A stretch of 64,000 nucleotides of DNA from JABDMH01 sp965223165 (lineage in GTDB: Bacteria > Bacteroidota > Bacteroidia > Chitinophagales > Saprospiraceae), in contig CBDCVQ010000005.1 of assembly GCA_965223165.1 (NCBI GenBank), positions 1 to 64,000 on the forward strand, given 5' to 3'. How positions within the stretch are numbered: position 1 is the first letter of the stretch; every line of letters begins with the position of its first letter. Made by a program: the position numbers and the translations under genes. The notes under the pieces are model-generated. The model did no database searches, had not been told where the DNA came from, and was given only the letters and a program-made list of their open reading frames with translations. Positions 1 through 6,222 of the stretch are shown here, piece after piece.

Positions 1-554
1 AACGTCTCCCGGTCATAGATCTTGCCGGAAGGATTGTTTGGGTTGCTCAGCAGGATGGCTTTGGTACGAGGTCCGATCGCATGCTCAAAATCATTCAAAG
101 CAGGGATGGGAAATCCGTCATCGATAGAAGAAAAAAGTGATTTGATCTGGACTCCGGCCATCTGGCAAAAGCCATTGTAGTTGGCATAAAACGGCTCGGG
201 AATGATCACCTCATCGCCGGCATCGGCCAGCGACAATAGCGAAAACAAGATGGCTTCGGATGCTCCCGTGGTAATTAATACGTCCTCCCAGCTTACATCG
301 ACATCAAATCGACGGTAGTAGGTGCTCCAAACCTCCCTCAAGCGCAGTTGTCCTTCCGCCACCCCATAGGGGATGTAGGGATCTGTACTACCGTGCACCA
401 GATCCATGGCCCCTGCCGGCATGACAAAATTGGGCTGCCCGATATTGAGGTGCAGTACCTCGACTCCCCGCGCCTTTGCCGCATCTGCCAACGGCAGAAA
501 CTTGCGAAATGGGGATTCAAACGTCTCTTTAACTCTCCTGGAAAGCTCTGGCAT
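1..554 (-). CDS. PLP-dependent class I/II aminotransferase, N-terminal part (runs off window)
   Basis: This is the first 184 residues of an aspartate/aromatic-type aminotransferase, which transfers amino groups using pyridoxal phosphate in the cytoplasm. Reading from the ATG at 554 there is a GQPNF segment near residue 38, a YIPYG segment near residue 60, the phosphate-binding ITTGASEA stretch near residue 92, and NPNNPSG near residue 171 just before the edge. These are hallmark positions of fold-type I aminotransferases. The PLP lysine and the C-terminal domain lie outside the window, so the substrate cannot be told. The ATG is the first one in frame that precedes conserved sequence. Confidence 0.93.
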   Translation of the reverse strand, partial: MPELSRRVKETFESPFRKFLPLADAAKARGVEVLHLNIGQPNFVMPAGAMDLVHGSTDPYIPYGVAEGQLRLREVWSTYYRRFDVDVSWEDVLITTGASEAILFSLLSLADAGDEVIIPEPFYANYNGFCQMAGVQIKSLFSSIDDGFPIPALNDFEHAIGPRTKAILLSNPNNPSGKIYDRET

Positions 555-589
555 GGTTGATCTTTAATCTTAGAGGGAGCTGCCCGATC

Positions 590-904
590 CTAGGCCTGGG
601 CAGGCGGTGTGTTGAAATTCATGTTGGGATAGCTCGGAATGTCATGCTCGGCAATGCTGCCAAACTGTGCTTCAAACTTCTTGACATTCTCCGCGAGAGC
701 GCGCAGCAGCCGTTTGGCGTGCTGAGGCGTCAATACCACTCGTGACTTGACCTTTGCCTTGGGTACGTTGGGCATCATGCGGATAAAATCCACCACAAAC
801 TCCGAATGTGAGTGAGAGATGATCGCCAGATTGGAATAGATCCCCTCCGCTACCTCTTCCGGTAGTTCGATGTTGATTTGATTTTGAACTTTCTTTTCAG
901 CCAT
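590..904 (-). CDS. DUF3467 domain protein
   Basis: A 104-residue protein matching the DUF3467 family of small bacterial proteins of unknown function. It starts MAEKKVQNQ and has the family-like core with SNLAIISHSHSEFVVDF, followed by a segment rich in lysine and arginine (KAKVKSRVVLTPQHAKRLL) and an acidic tail. There is no signal peptide or membrane segment, so it is expected to be cytoplasmic. It lies 35 bp upstream of the aminotransferase on the same strand and may be co-transcribed with it. A -7-like element sits 45 bp upstream. The family assignment is from recognition; no function is claimed. Confidence 0.88.
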   Translation of the reverse strand: MAEKKVQNQINIELPEEVAEGIYSNLAIISHSHSEFVVDFIRMMPNVPKAKVKSRVVLTPQHAKRLLRALAENVKKFEAQFGSIAEHDIPSYPNMNFNTPPAQA

Positions 905-948
905 GGTGCATCAAATTGATTTGTATGCAGCTACCAGGTTTTGAGGCG

Positions 949-956
949 CAAAAGTA
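949..956 (-). promoter_or_regulatory. Bacteroidota-type -7 element upstream of the DUF3467 gene
   Basis: On the minus strand this reads TACTTTTG, a perfect match to the TAnnTTTG -7 consensus of Bacteroidota. It lies 45 bp upstream of the ATG at 904. No good -33 TTTG is seen at 19-21 bp spacing, so this is a partial promoter match. Confidence 0.4.
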
Positions 957-1096
957 CTAAACAAATGGTTTCGTATCGGTGAAATAACGAGTCAACCGCC
1001 ATGGATCAATATCGTCAACCGTCAAAATTTCCATTCTGCCTGCTTTGCGGCGAGATTGCGACCCTTTTCTACTCAAGTCACCGGACGGATGCATTT

Positions 1097-1127
1097 TTTC
1101 ATATTACGAATAAATATAATATATTTG
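1097..1127 (+). promoter_or_regulatory. Bacteroidota-type promoter upstream of the gene at 1179
   Basis: A -7 element TATATTTG at 1120-1127 fits TAnnTTTG exactly. It is preceded, with 19 bp spacing, by TTTC at 1097-1100, one mismatch from the -33 TTTG. The gene start is 51 bp downstream. The surroundings are AT-rich and include a short palindrome at 1112-1126. Confidence 0.5.
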
Positions 1128-1178
1128 AATCGGATTAATAGCTTCTTACAGCCATTTCGAAGCTAAACACTCAAGATT

Positions 1179-1604
1179 ATGAAAGAATATATGCTGCATG
1201 CCATTATTGCCATTGTCGGGCTCTTGGGTCTGATCGTCATTCATCGTGACATATGTGCTAATCAGGTAGAACCAATGGATGTCTGGCCATCGGCGCCAGC
1301 GCTTGCACGCACCGCCTCCAGCCCAGCGGAGATAGCATCCACTGCCACTCGATTGGCCATTCTACCGGGAGACACTTGGTCCCAGGTACGATTCAACCTG
1401 ACTGATCTCAAAGCATCCAATCGATGGCACTTGGATTGCGGCAATGGTCGTAAACTCCGCTTGCGGGACACCTCCTTCGTGATACAGTACGATCGTCCGG
1501 GCAGCTACCTCGTCAAGCTGTATCAGGACAAACAGTTGGTAGCCGCCAGTCAGCTGGACTTGGCAGCCCCGCACATCGAAGATGAGGTCCTCCTCATAGA
1601 TTAG
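1179..1604 (+). CDS. Hypothetical membrane-anchored protein with PKD-like domain
   Basis: A 141-residue protein that I do not recognise as a named family. It begins with a short cytoplasmic stub and one hydrophobic segment at about residues 6-22, likely a signal anchor. A proline/alanine-rich linker follows. The C-terminal half (about 75-135) has alternating hydrophobic strands with WHLDCGNG early and YDRPGSYLVKLY late, which resembles the WxFGDG...PGxYxV pattern of PKD-like beta-sandwich domains. That resemblance is inference. It stands alone behind a plausible promoter at 1097-1127. The ATG at 1179 is the only start compatible with the N-terminal hydrophobic segment. Confidence 0.7.
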   Translation: MKEYMLHAIIAIVGLLGLIVIHRDICANQVEPMDVWPSAPALARTASSPAEIASTATRLAILPGDTWSQVRFNLTDLKASNRWHLDCGNGRKLRLRDTSFVIQYDRPGSYLVKLYQDKQLVAASQLDLAAPHIEDEVLLID

Positions 1605-1840
1605 TTTGGACTGTAGCACTGAAAGCAGAACGCCGGATCGCCTTCTTTCGCACCAACTCTTTATCGCCAGAAGCCTTACATCCCGCAGCAAGGTGGGGAT
1701 GTGCCGTTCTGTCTCTTCGATTTCGCCTCAAAAATAGCGATCCATGCATCCCTTTTCAATGTTACAGCCTACTAGCCTACAATATCCCCCTTGGCGATTG
1801 ATCAGGCAAAGCCTTAACTTAGGGTCAAAGAACTAGGCAA

Positions 1841-2062
1841 ATGATCTTACCTCTTATAAAAGATTTGGTGGAGAGGTCAGCCTTTGGCGTCTGCTCCTAC
1901 ATAGGCGACATCTTTGGCATCAGCACTTCCAAAATCCGATTGTACTTCATCTATACCTCTTTTGCTGCTATGGGCTCGCCCATCGCTATCTATCTCATCT
2001 TGGCCTTTTGGCTCAACATCAAGAAATACATCCGCAAAAAGTATAGCCTGATGGCTAAGTGA
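1841..2062 (+). CDS. PspC-like small membrane protein
   Basis: A 73-residue protein with a layout like the PspC domain: an amphipathic start, then AFGVCSYIGDIFGIS, then a long hydrophobic stretch (about residues 35-58) ending in a basic tail with KKYIRKKY. PspC proteins sit in the inner membrane and are linked to envelope stress responses; here the role is only inferred from that family. Compared with a typical PspC domain the glycine-rich membrane segment is less regular, so the match is distant. It converges with the DUF4159 gene, whose stop abuts its own. Confidence 0.6.
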   Translation: MILPLIKDLVERSAFGVCSYIGDIFGISTSKIRLYFIYTSFAAMGSPIAIYLILAFWLNIKKYIRKKYSLMAK

Positions 2063-2737
2063 CTATTGCGAAAAAGCGTACTGGATAATATTGGCTCCCA
2101 TCTGCAGTGCTCTTTCTCGGACATCCTCCGGGTCATTGTGCACATCGGGATCCTCCCAGCCGTCACCCAGATCACACTCAAAGGTGTAGAAGCAGACTAA
2201 TCGACCCTCCCAGAGCATGCCAAAGCCTTGTGGACTCTTCCTATCGTGCTCATGGATCTTGGGCAACCCCTTTTTGAAAGCGTAGGTCTGATGATAGATC
2301 TCATGTTCAAAGGGCAGCTCGATCCATTCCAACTCCGGGAACACCTCCTTCATGGCTGTCCGCACATAGCGGTCCATACCATAGTTGTCATCAATGTGCA
2401 AGAATCCACCTCCCAATAGATAGTTACGCAGATTTTGTGCCTCCGCAAAGCTAAACACGACATTGCCGTGGCCGGTCATATGCACAAAAGGATAATTGTA
2501 GAGGTCCAGGCTGCCGACATCTACGGTCGCATAGTCCGGATCGAAAGCCATGCCCAAGCGACTGTTGCAAAACCTCGCCAGGTTAGGCAGCGCCGTAGGA
2601 TTAGCATACCAATCGCCCCCGCCACTGTATTTCAAAAGGGCCATCTTGAGCCGTCGATCCGCCGTCGCCGGTTCCTCCAGTCCAGTCGATGACAGGAAGA
2701 AAGCAGCACAGATGAGTAGGATACCTAGTCTTAGCAT
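2063..2737 (-). CDS. DUF4159 domain protein, exported
   Basis: A 224-residue protein with an N-terminal hydrophobic signal (LGILLICAAFFLSSTG) followed by a DUF4159 domain. This family has a glutamine-amidotransferase-like fold and occurs often in Bacteroidota beside MoxR/Bat genes. Features seen are GGGDWYANPTALPNL at about 39-53, PFVHMTGHG at about 83, and GGGFLHIDDNYG at about 110. The function is unknown; many family members are predicted to be non-catalytic. Its start overlaps the end of rsmE by 7 bp, so the two are translationally coupled and almost certainly co-transcribed. Confidence 0.88.
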   Translation of the reverse strand: MLRLGILLICAAFFLSSTGLEEPATADRRLKMALLKYSGGGDWYANPTALPNLARFCNSRLGMAFDPDYATVDVGSLDLYNYPFVHMTGHGNVVFSFAEAQNLRNYLLGGGFLHIDDNYGMDRYVRTAMKEVFPELEWIELPFEHEIYHQTYAFKKGLPKIHEHDRKSPQGFGMLWEGRLVCFYTFECDLGDGWEDPDVHNDPEDVRERALQMGANIIQYAFSQ

Positions 2738-3441
2738 GAAGCTTGATTTGCACTATTAATCATGGAACAAACGTATACACCGGCGGTTTCAGTTCTCAGT
2801 CGGGCATTTCCTAAGGATATTTCCCGAAAATCACGCTCAAGTGCAGACGTGATCTCGCGCCGGCTGAAATCTCCTTCGGGACCGATCAAGACGAGATAGC
2901 TCGATGCTGCCGTAAGCTGCCCGGCGAGGTGAGGCATCCCTATACGGCTACAGTGGGCAATATACTTCTCGGTGGCCCCATTTTCCTGACTCAGCACCTT
3001 CTCCAGCGAGACCCCCGTCTGCAAGGCTGGCAGATGGGCCCTTCCCGATTGCTTTAGTGCAGCGATCATGATCCGGCGCAATCGCCCTTCGTTCACTCGA
3101 GGCCGTTCCGACCTCTCCGTCTGAATAATACTCACTTTCGATACACCGATCTCTGTAGCCTTCTCCATAAACCACTCCATGCGACTATGGTTCTTGGTGG
3201 GAGCGATCCCGATGTGGAGATGATACGGCTCGGGTGGTGCCTCCTGTCGATCTACAATCTGCGCTACCCCCTGATCCGCCTTCAATTCGACCAGTACGCA
3301 GTCGTAGATATCACCTCGTCCGTTGAGCACGCGGATCGGTTGCCCGACAGATTTGCGCAGACTTTTGCGGAGATGGCCCACCTCGTCCTGCGACAGGAGA
3401 ATCTTGTCTCCATCTACCTGCTCCGAATAGAAGTACTGCAC
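2731..3441 (-). CDS. rsmE: 16S rRNA (uracil(1498)-N3)-methyltransferase RsmE
   Basis: A 236-residue SPOUT-class methyltransferase that methylates U1498 in helix 44 of 16S rRNA using S-adenosylmethionine. An N-terminal PUA-like domain (about 1-70, with HLRKSLRKSVG) is followed by the knotted catalytic domain. SAM-binding motifs are visible: LVLIGPEGDFSRRE near residue 186 (usually GPEGG) and SLGNARLRTETA near 212. Length is normal. The start is GTG at 3441, only 5 bp from a strong -7 element at 3446-3453, so the message may be leaderless. It forms an operon with the overlapping DUF4159 gene. Confidence 0.95.
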   Translation of the reverse strand: MQYFYSEQVDGDKILLSQDEVGHLRKSLRKSVGQPIRVLNGRGDIYDCVLVELKADQGVAQIVDRQEAPPEPYHLHIGIAPTKNHSRMEWFMEKATEIGVSKVSIIQTERSERPRVNEGRLRRIMIAALKQSGRAHLPALQTGVSLEKVLSQENGATEKYIAHCSRIGMPHLAGQLTAASSYLVLIGPEGDFSRREITSALERDFREISLGNARLRTETAGVYVCSMINSANQASC

Positions 3442-3445
3442 TTTC

Positions 3446-3477
3446 CAAATGTAGCTATTTCGGCTTCCTGCTCCAAT
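3446..3477 (-). promoter_or_regulatory. Promoter of rsmE, possibly giving a leaderless mRNA
   Basis: On the minus strand, ATTG (3474-3477) is followed after 20 bp by TACATTTG (3446-3453), which fits the Bacteroidota TTTG-N19/20-TAnnTTTG promoter with one mismatch. Transcription should begin within a few bases of the rsmE GTG at 3441. Confidence 0.55.
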
Positions 3478-3615
3478 GGGGTGGCATGGTCAGCAGGTCG
3501 AGTAATCCGGGTAGTTGGGCGATCAGTCAGCCTGGACCCACCCCGGTCATATACCTTGCGTGCCAATCGGCACGACGTCTTTGACTGACTGCAGCTGGAC
3601 TAATCCGTAAAACTG

Positions 3616-3623
3616 TACTTTTG
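3616..3623 (+). promoter_or_regulatory. -7 element upstream of rseP-hscB
   Basis: TACTTTTG matches TAnnTTTG perfectly and lies 63 bp before the rseP ATG. No clear -33 element is seen at the usual spacing; a TTTG at 3580-3583 is too far away. Confidence 0.4.
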
Positions 3624-3650
3624 CACGCTGAAGAAAACTTAAGGACTTAC

Positions 3651-3686
3651 ATGCGCGTTTGGAGCATTAATAAGATTGCCGACTGA
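3651..3686 (+). CDS. Possible 11-residue leader peptide coupled to rseP
   Basis: An ATG at 3651 opens an 11-codon frame (MRVWSINKIAD) whose TGA stop overlaps the rseP ATG in the arrangement TGATG. It lies downstream of the -7 element at 3616-3623, so it would be in the transcript. Such overlap usually means translational coupling, but a chance short ORF cannot be excluded. Confidence 0.25.
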   Translation: MRVWSINKIAD

Positions 3687-5026
3687 TGGGGTATTTGATC
3701 ATGATCGCTCAGTTCATATTGAGCCTTTCGATACTAATCATCTTACATGAGATGGGGCACTTCTTTCCCGCCAAGTGGTTTAAGACCCGGGTGGAAAAGT
3801 TCTATTTGTTCTTTGATCCCTGGTTTTCGCTGGTCAAGAAGAAGATCGGTGAGACCGAGTATGGCATCGGCTGGCTTCCGCTCGGTGGATATGTCAAGAT
3901 CTCAGGCATGATCGACGAAAGCATGGACCGAGAGCAGATGGCGGGTCCACCGCAGCCCTGGGAGTTTAGATCAAAACCCGCCTGGCAGCGATTGATTATC
4001 ATGCTGGGTGGCGTGACGGTCAACTTTATATTGGGTTTTCTCCTGTTTGGTCTCGTACTCTATGTGTGGGGGTCCGAGCATCTCCCCAACAAAAATGTGC
4101 AGTATGGTTACTACGTAGACTCGCTGGCTATGGATATGGGCATGCGGGACGGCGATTACATTCTCAAGATTGGCGACGTGGACTATGAGCGATACGATCC
4201 CGGCATCTTTCGCAAGGAGATCGTCATCAACGATGCCAAGACATTTACCGTGCGGCGAGATGGCGAAGTCCTCAAACTGCCGATAGATCCCAAGTTTGTG
4301 GGGATGTTGTCCAGCTACGAGTACAAGGACGCCCTACTATTCCGTCCGCGGGTGCCGACCATCATCAAGGAGATTGGCAAGGACACCCCCGCGGAGCGCG
4401 CCGGTCTACAGGCAGAAGATGTCTTGACGGCCATCAATGATACGCCCACCCCCTACTTTGATCAATTTAGCCGCATCGTACGACAGCACCCCGGGGCTCC
4501 GGTCACCATACGCTATGAGCGAGGTGGTCGAGAAAACGAAGTGCGTCTTACGACCACGGCGGAAGGGACGGTCGGGTTTGCCGCAAAGAACCACCTTGAC
4601 CTTTTCGAGATGGAGCATCAGCACTACAGCGCCTTGCAGGCCATACCGGCTGGCTTTGTGGATGGATATGACTTTCTCGCGTCGCAGGTCAAGGCCTTTG
4701 GCAAGATGTTTAGCGGCGAGATCAAAGCGAAAGACAGCCTGGGAGGTTTTGGCACCATCAGCAATCTCTTTCCCAAACGGTGGAGCTGGCAGGTCTTTTG
4801 GCATGTGACGGCGATTCTGTCGTTGATCCTCGGGTTTATGAATCTGCTGCCGATCCCCGCCCTGGATGGGGGGCACGTGATGTTTCTCATCTGGGAGGTC
4901 TTGACAGGCAGGAAGGTCAGCGACAAATTCATGGAGTATGCAACCATCGCCGGATTTGCGATCGTCATCGGGCTGGTCCTTTTTGCCAATGGGCTGGATG
5001 TCCTGCGTTGGCTCAATGGAAAGTAG
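3686..5026 (+). CDS. rseP: RIP metalloprotease RseP (site-2 protease)
   Basis: A 446-residue inner-membrane zinc protease of the M50/S2P family, which cuts anti-sigma factors and other membrane proteins within the bilayer. The zinc motif HEMGH is at about residues 21-25 in the first membrane helix. The second active-site motif, NLLPIPALDGGH, is near 385-396 in the C-terminal helices. Between them lies a degenerate first PDZ region (about 140-210) and a clear PDZ domain (about 225-295, with TPAERAGLQAEDVL). Length matches bacterial RseP. hscB follows after 11 bp. A short coupled leader ORF precedes it. Confidence 0.95.
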   Translation: MGYLIMIAQFILSLSILIILHEMGHFFPAKWFKTRVEKFYLFFDPWFSLVKKKIGETEYGIGWLPLGGYVKISGMIDESMDREQMAGPPQPWEFRSKPAWQRLIIMLGGVTVNFILGFLLFGLVLYVWGSEHLPNKNVQYGYYVDSLAMDMGMRDGDYILKIGDVDYERYDPGIFRKEIVINDAKTFTVRRDGEVLKLPIDPKFVGMLSSYEYKDALLFRPRVPTIIKEIGKDTPAERAGLQAEDVLTAINDTPTPYFDQFSRIVRQHPGAPVTIRYERGGRENEVRLTTTAEGTVGFAAKNHLDLFEMEHQHYSALQAIPAGFVDGYDFLASQVKAFGKMFSGEIKAKDSLGGFGTISNLFPKRWSWQVFWHVTAILSLILGFMNLLPIPALDGGHVMFLIWEVLTGRKVSDKFMEYATIAGFAIVIGLVLFANGLDVLRWLNGK

Positions 5027-5037
5027 CCTTCCTCGCT

Positions 5038-5559
5038 GTGAATTATTTTGACTGGTTTGCGCTGCCCCTTCGATATGAATTGGACCTGACCGAGCTCAAG
5101 CGTAAGTACTATCAAAAGAGCCGGACTCTCCACCCGGACCGACATACCCTCGCCGATGCAGAGCTACAGGCCGATATGCTCCAGCAAGCTTCCTACAACA
5201 ACGAGGCCTACAAAACCTTGTCAGACCCGGAGCGCAGGCTGTACTACCTACTAGCACATTTTGAGAAGTTGGCACCGGAAGGTGAGAATTCGGTACCGCA
5301 AGCCTTCCTGATGGAGATGATGGACTTTAATGAAGCGCTTATGGAGCTTCAGGTGGACTACTCCGGCGGCCAAGCCGAGGCGCTTGCCGATCAAATCCAG
5401 GCTTATTCGCAAAGCCTCTTGGAGGATCTCCAAGCCCTACTGGCCGCTCCCGACTTTTCCAAGCTAAATGAGGCTGAATGGGCAGCCATCGGCGACCTCT
5501 ATCTCAAGCAGAAGTACCTTTCTCGTCTGCGCGAGCAGATGTCTGCTTTGGAGCCTTGA
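5038..5559 (+). CDS. hscB: Fe-S cluster assembly co-chaperone HscB (J domain)
   Basis: A 173-residue DnaJ-type co-chaperone that stimulates the HscA/DnaK ATPase and brings IscU for iron-sulfur cluster transfer. It starts NYFDWFALP, typical of HscB, and carries the HPD motif at about residue 32 inside the J domain. NNEAYKTLSDPERRLYYLL follows, and the C-terminal half is the IscU-binding three-helix bundle. I chose GTG at 5038, 11 bp after rseP; the same frame extends back into rseP to 4780, but that part has no HscB similarity. It is probably co-transcribed with rseP. Confidence 0.92.
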   Translation: MNYFDWFALPLRYELDLTELKRKYYQKSRTLHPDRHTLADAELQADMLQQASYNNEAYKTLSDPERRLYYLLAHFEKLAPEGENSVPQAFLMEMMDFNEALMELQVDYSGGQAEALADQIQAYSQSLLEDLQALLAAPDFSKLNEAEWAAIGDLYLKQKYLSRLREQMSALEP

Positions 5560-5568
5560 GAGATTTTG

Positions 5569-5652
5569 TGCCGCAGGGGGGAGTCGAACCCCCACGTCCG
5601 TAAGGACACACGCCCCTGAAACGTGCGCGTCTACCAGTTCCGCCACTGCGGC
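5569..5652 (-). tRNA. tRNA-Leu (anticodon CAG)
   Basis: On the minus strand the sequence folds as a class II tRNA of 84 nt. The acceptor stem GCCGCAG pairs with CTGCGGC, with discriminator A. The D arm contains GGTAGA, the anticodon stem CACGT/GCGTG encloses loop TTCAGGG giving anticodon CAG, and a long variable arm is followed by the TpsiC arm with GGTTCGACTCC. CCA is not encoded. Its upstream side is covered by an array of repeats that copy its own 5' end. Confidence 0.95.
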
Positions 5653-6002
5653 AATAATTACAGTGATGTCAATCTTGTGCTTCCAACCCCCTTTCCTATT
5701 TAGCGCTGGGTTGAAGCGCTGCTTGTCCCGCCGATCAAGGCGGGATCTACCAGTGCCGCCACTGCGGCAATAATTACAGTGATGTCAATCTTGTGCTTCC
5801 AACCCCTTTCCTATTTAGCGCTGGGTTGAAGCGCTGCTTGTCCCGCCGATCAAGGCGGGATCTACCAGTTCCGCCACTGCGGCAATAATTTACAGTGATG
5901 TCAATCTTGTGCTTCCAACCCCCTTTCCTATTTAGCGCTGGGTTGAAGCGCTGCTCGTCCCGCCGATTCAAGGCGGGATCTACCAGTGCCGCCACTGCGG
6001 CA
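5653..6002 (-). repeat. Tandem array of tRNA-Leu(CAG) 5'-stub repeats
   Basis: Directly upstream of the tRNA lie three tandem units with periods of 116, 115 and 118 bp. TCTACCAG recurs at 5630 (inside the tRNA), 5746, 5861 and 5979 on the plus strand. In tRNA orientation each unit contains a leader with TTGACATCACTG, then about 23 nt equal or nearly equal to the tRNA 5' end through the D loop. Then comes a perfect 7-bp hairpin (TCCCGCC, loop TTGATC, GGCGGGA) and a second inverted repeat based on AGCGCT. Copies differ by a few bases. No function is known to me. Confidence 0.9.
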
Positions 6003-6222
6003 ACTATCTCACGCTCTTCAAGGGACAGCAAAGCTAAAAATTTTGGCCCATTGTAACCATCATTATGTTGCAGTATCAGTGGTAGGTACGTCAATCCCCG
6101 ACGCGGACAAACTTGACCTGGAGAAACGCCTCCCCAGTCAACATCATGCGTTGTGGTTAAACCTCCAAGCTGCTTTGCATGGCAGCCGTTCAGACTCGCG
6201 CATGCACGGATGAGATGTCAAA
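6003..6222. other. Intergenic stretch with no recognisable feature
   Basis: These 220 bp lie between the end of the tRNA-stub array and the stop of the HYR-repeat gene. I see no coding, RNA or clear terminator signal. The array's homology stops abruptly at about 6002. Confidence 0.5.

Noticed and set aside
4780..5037. N-terminal extension of HscB to 4780
   Set aside because: This part is out-of-frame rseP sequence; HscB similarity begins at the GTG at 5038.
5653..6002. CRISPR array
   Set aside because: Units are alike along their full 115-118 bp, with no variable spacers of even length, and no cas genes are present.
5774..6094. A 106-codon minus-strand ORF
   Set aside because: It lies almost entirely in the tRNA-stub array and repeats with it; no independent coding evidence.
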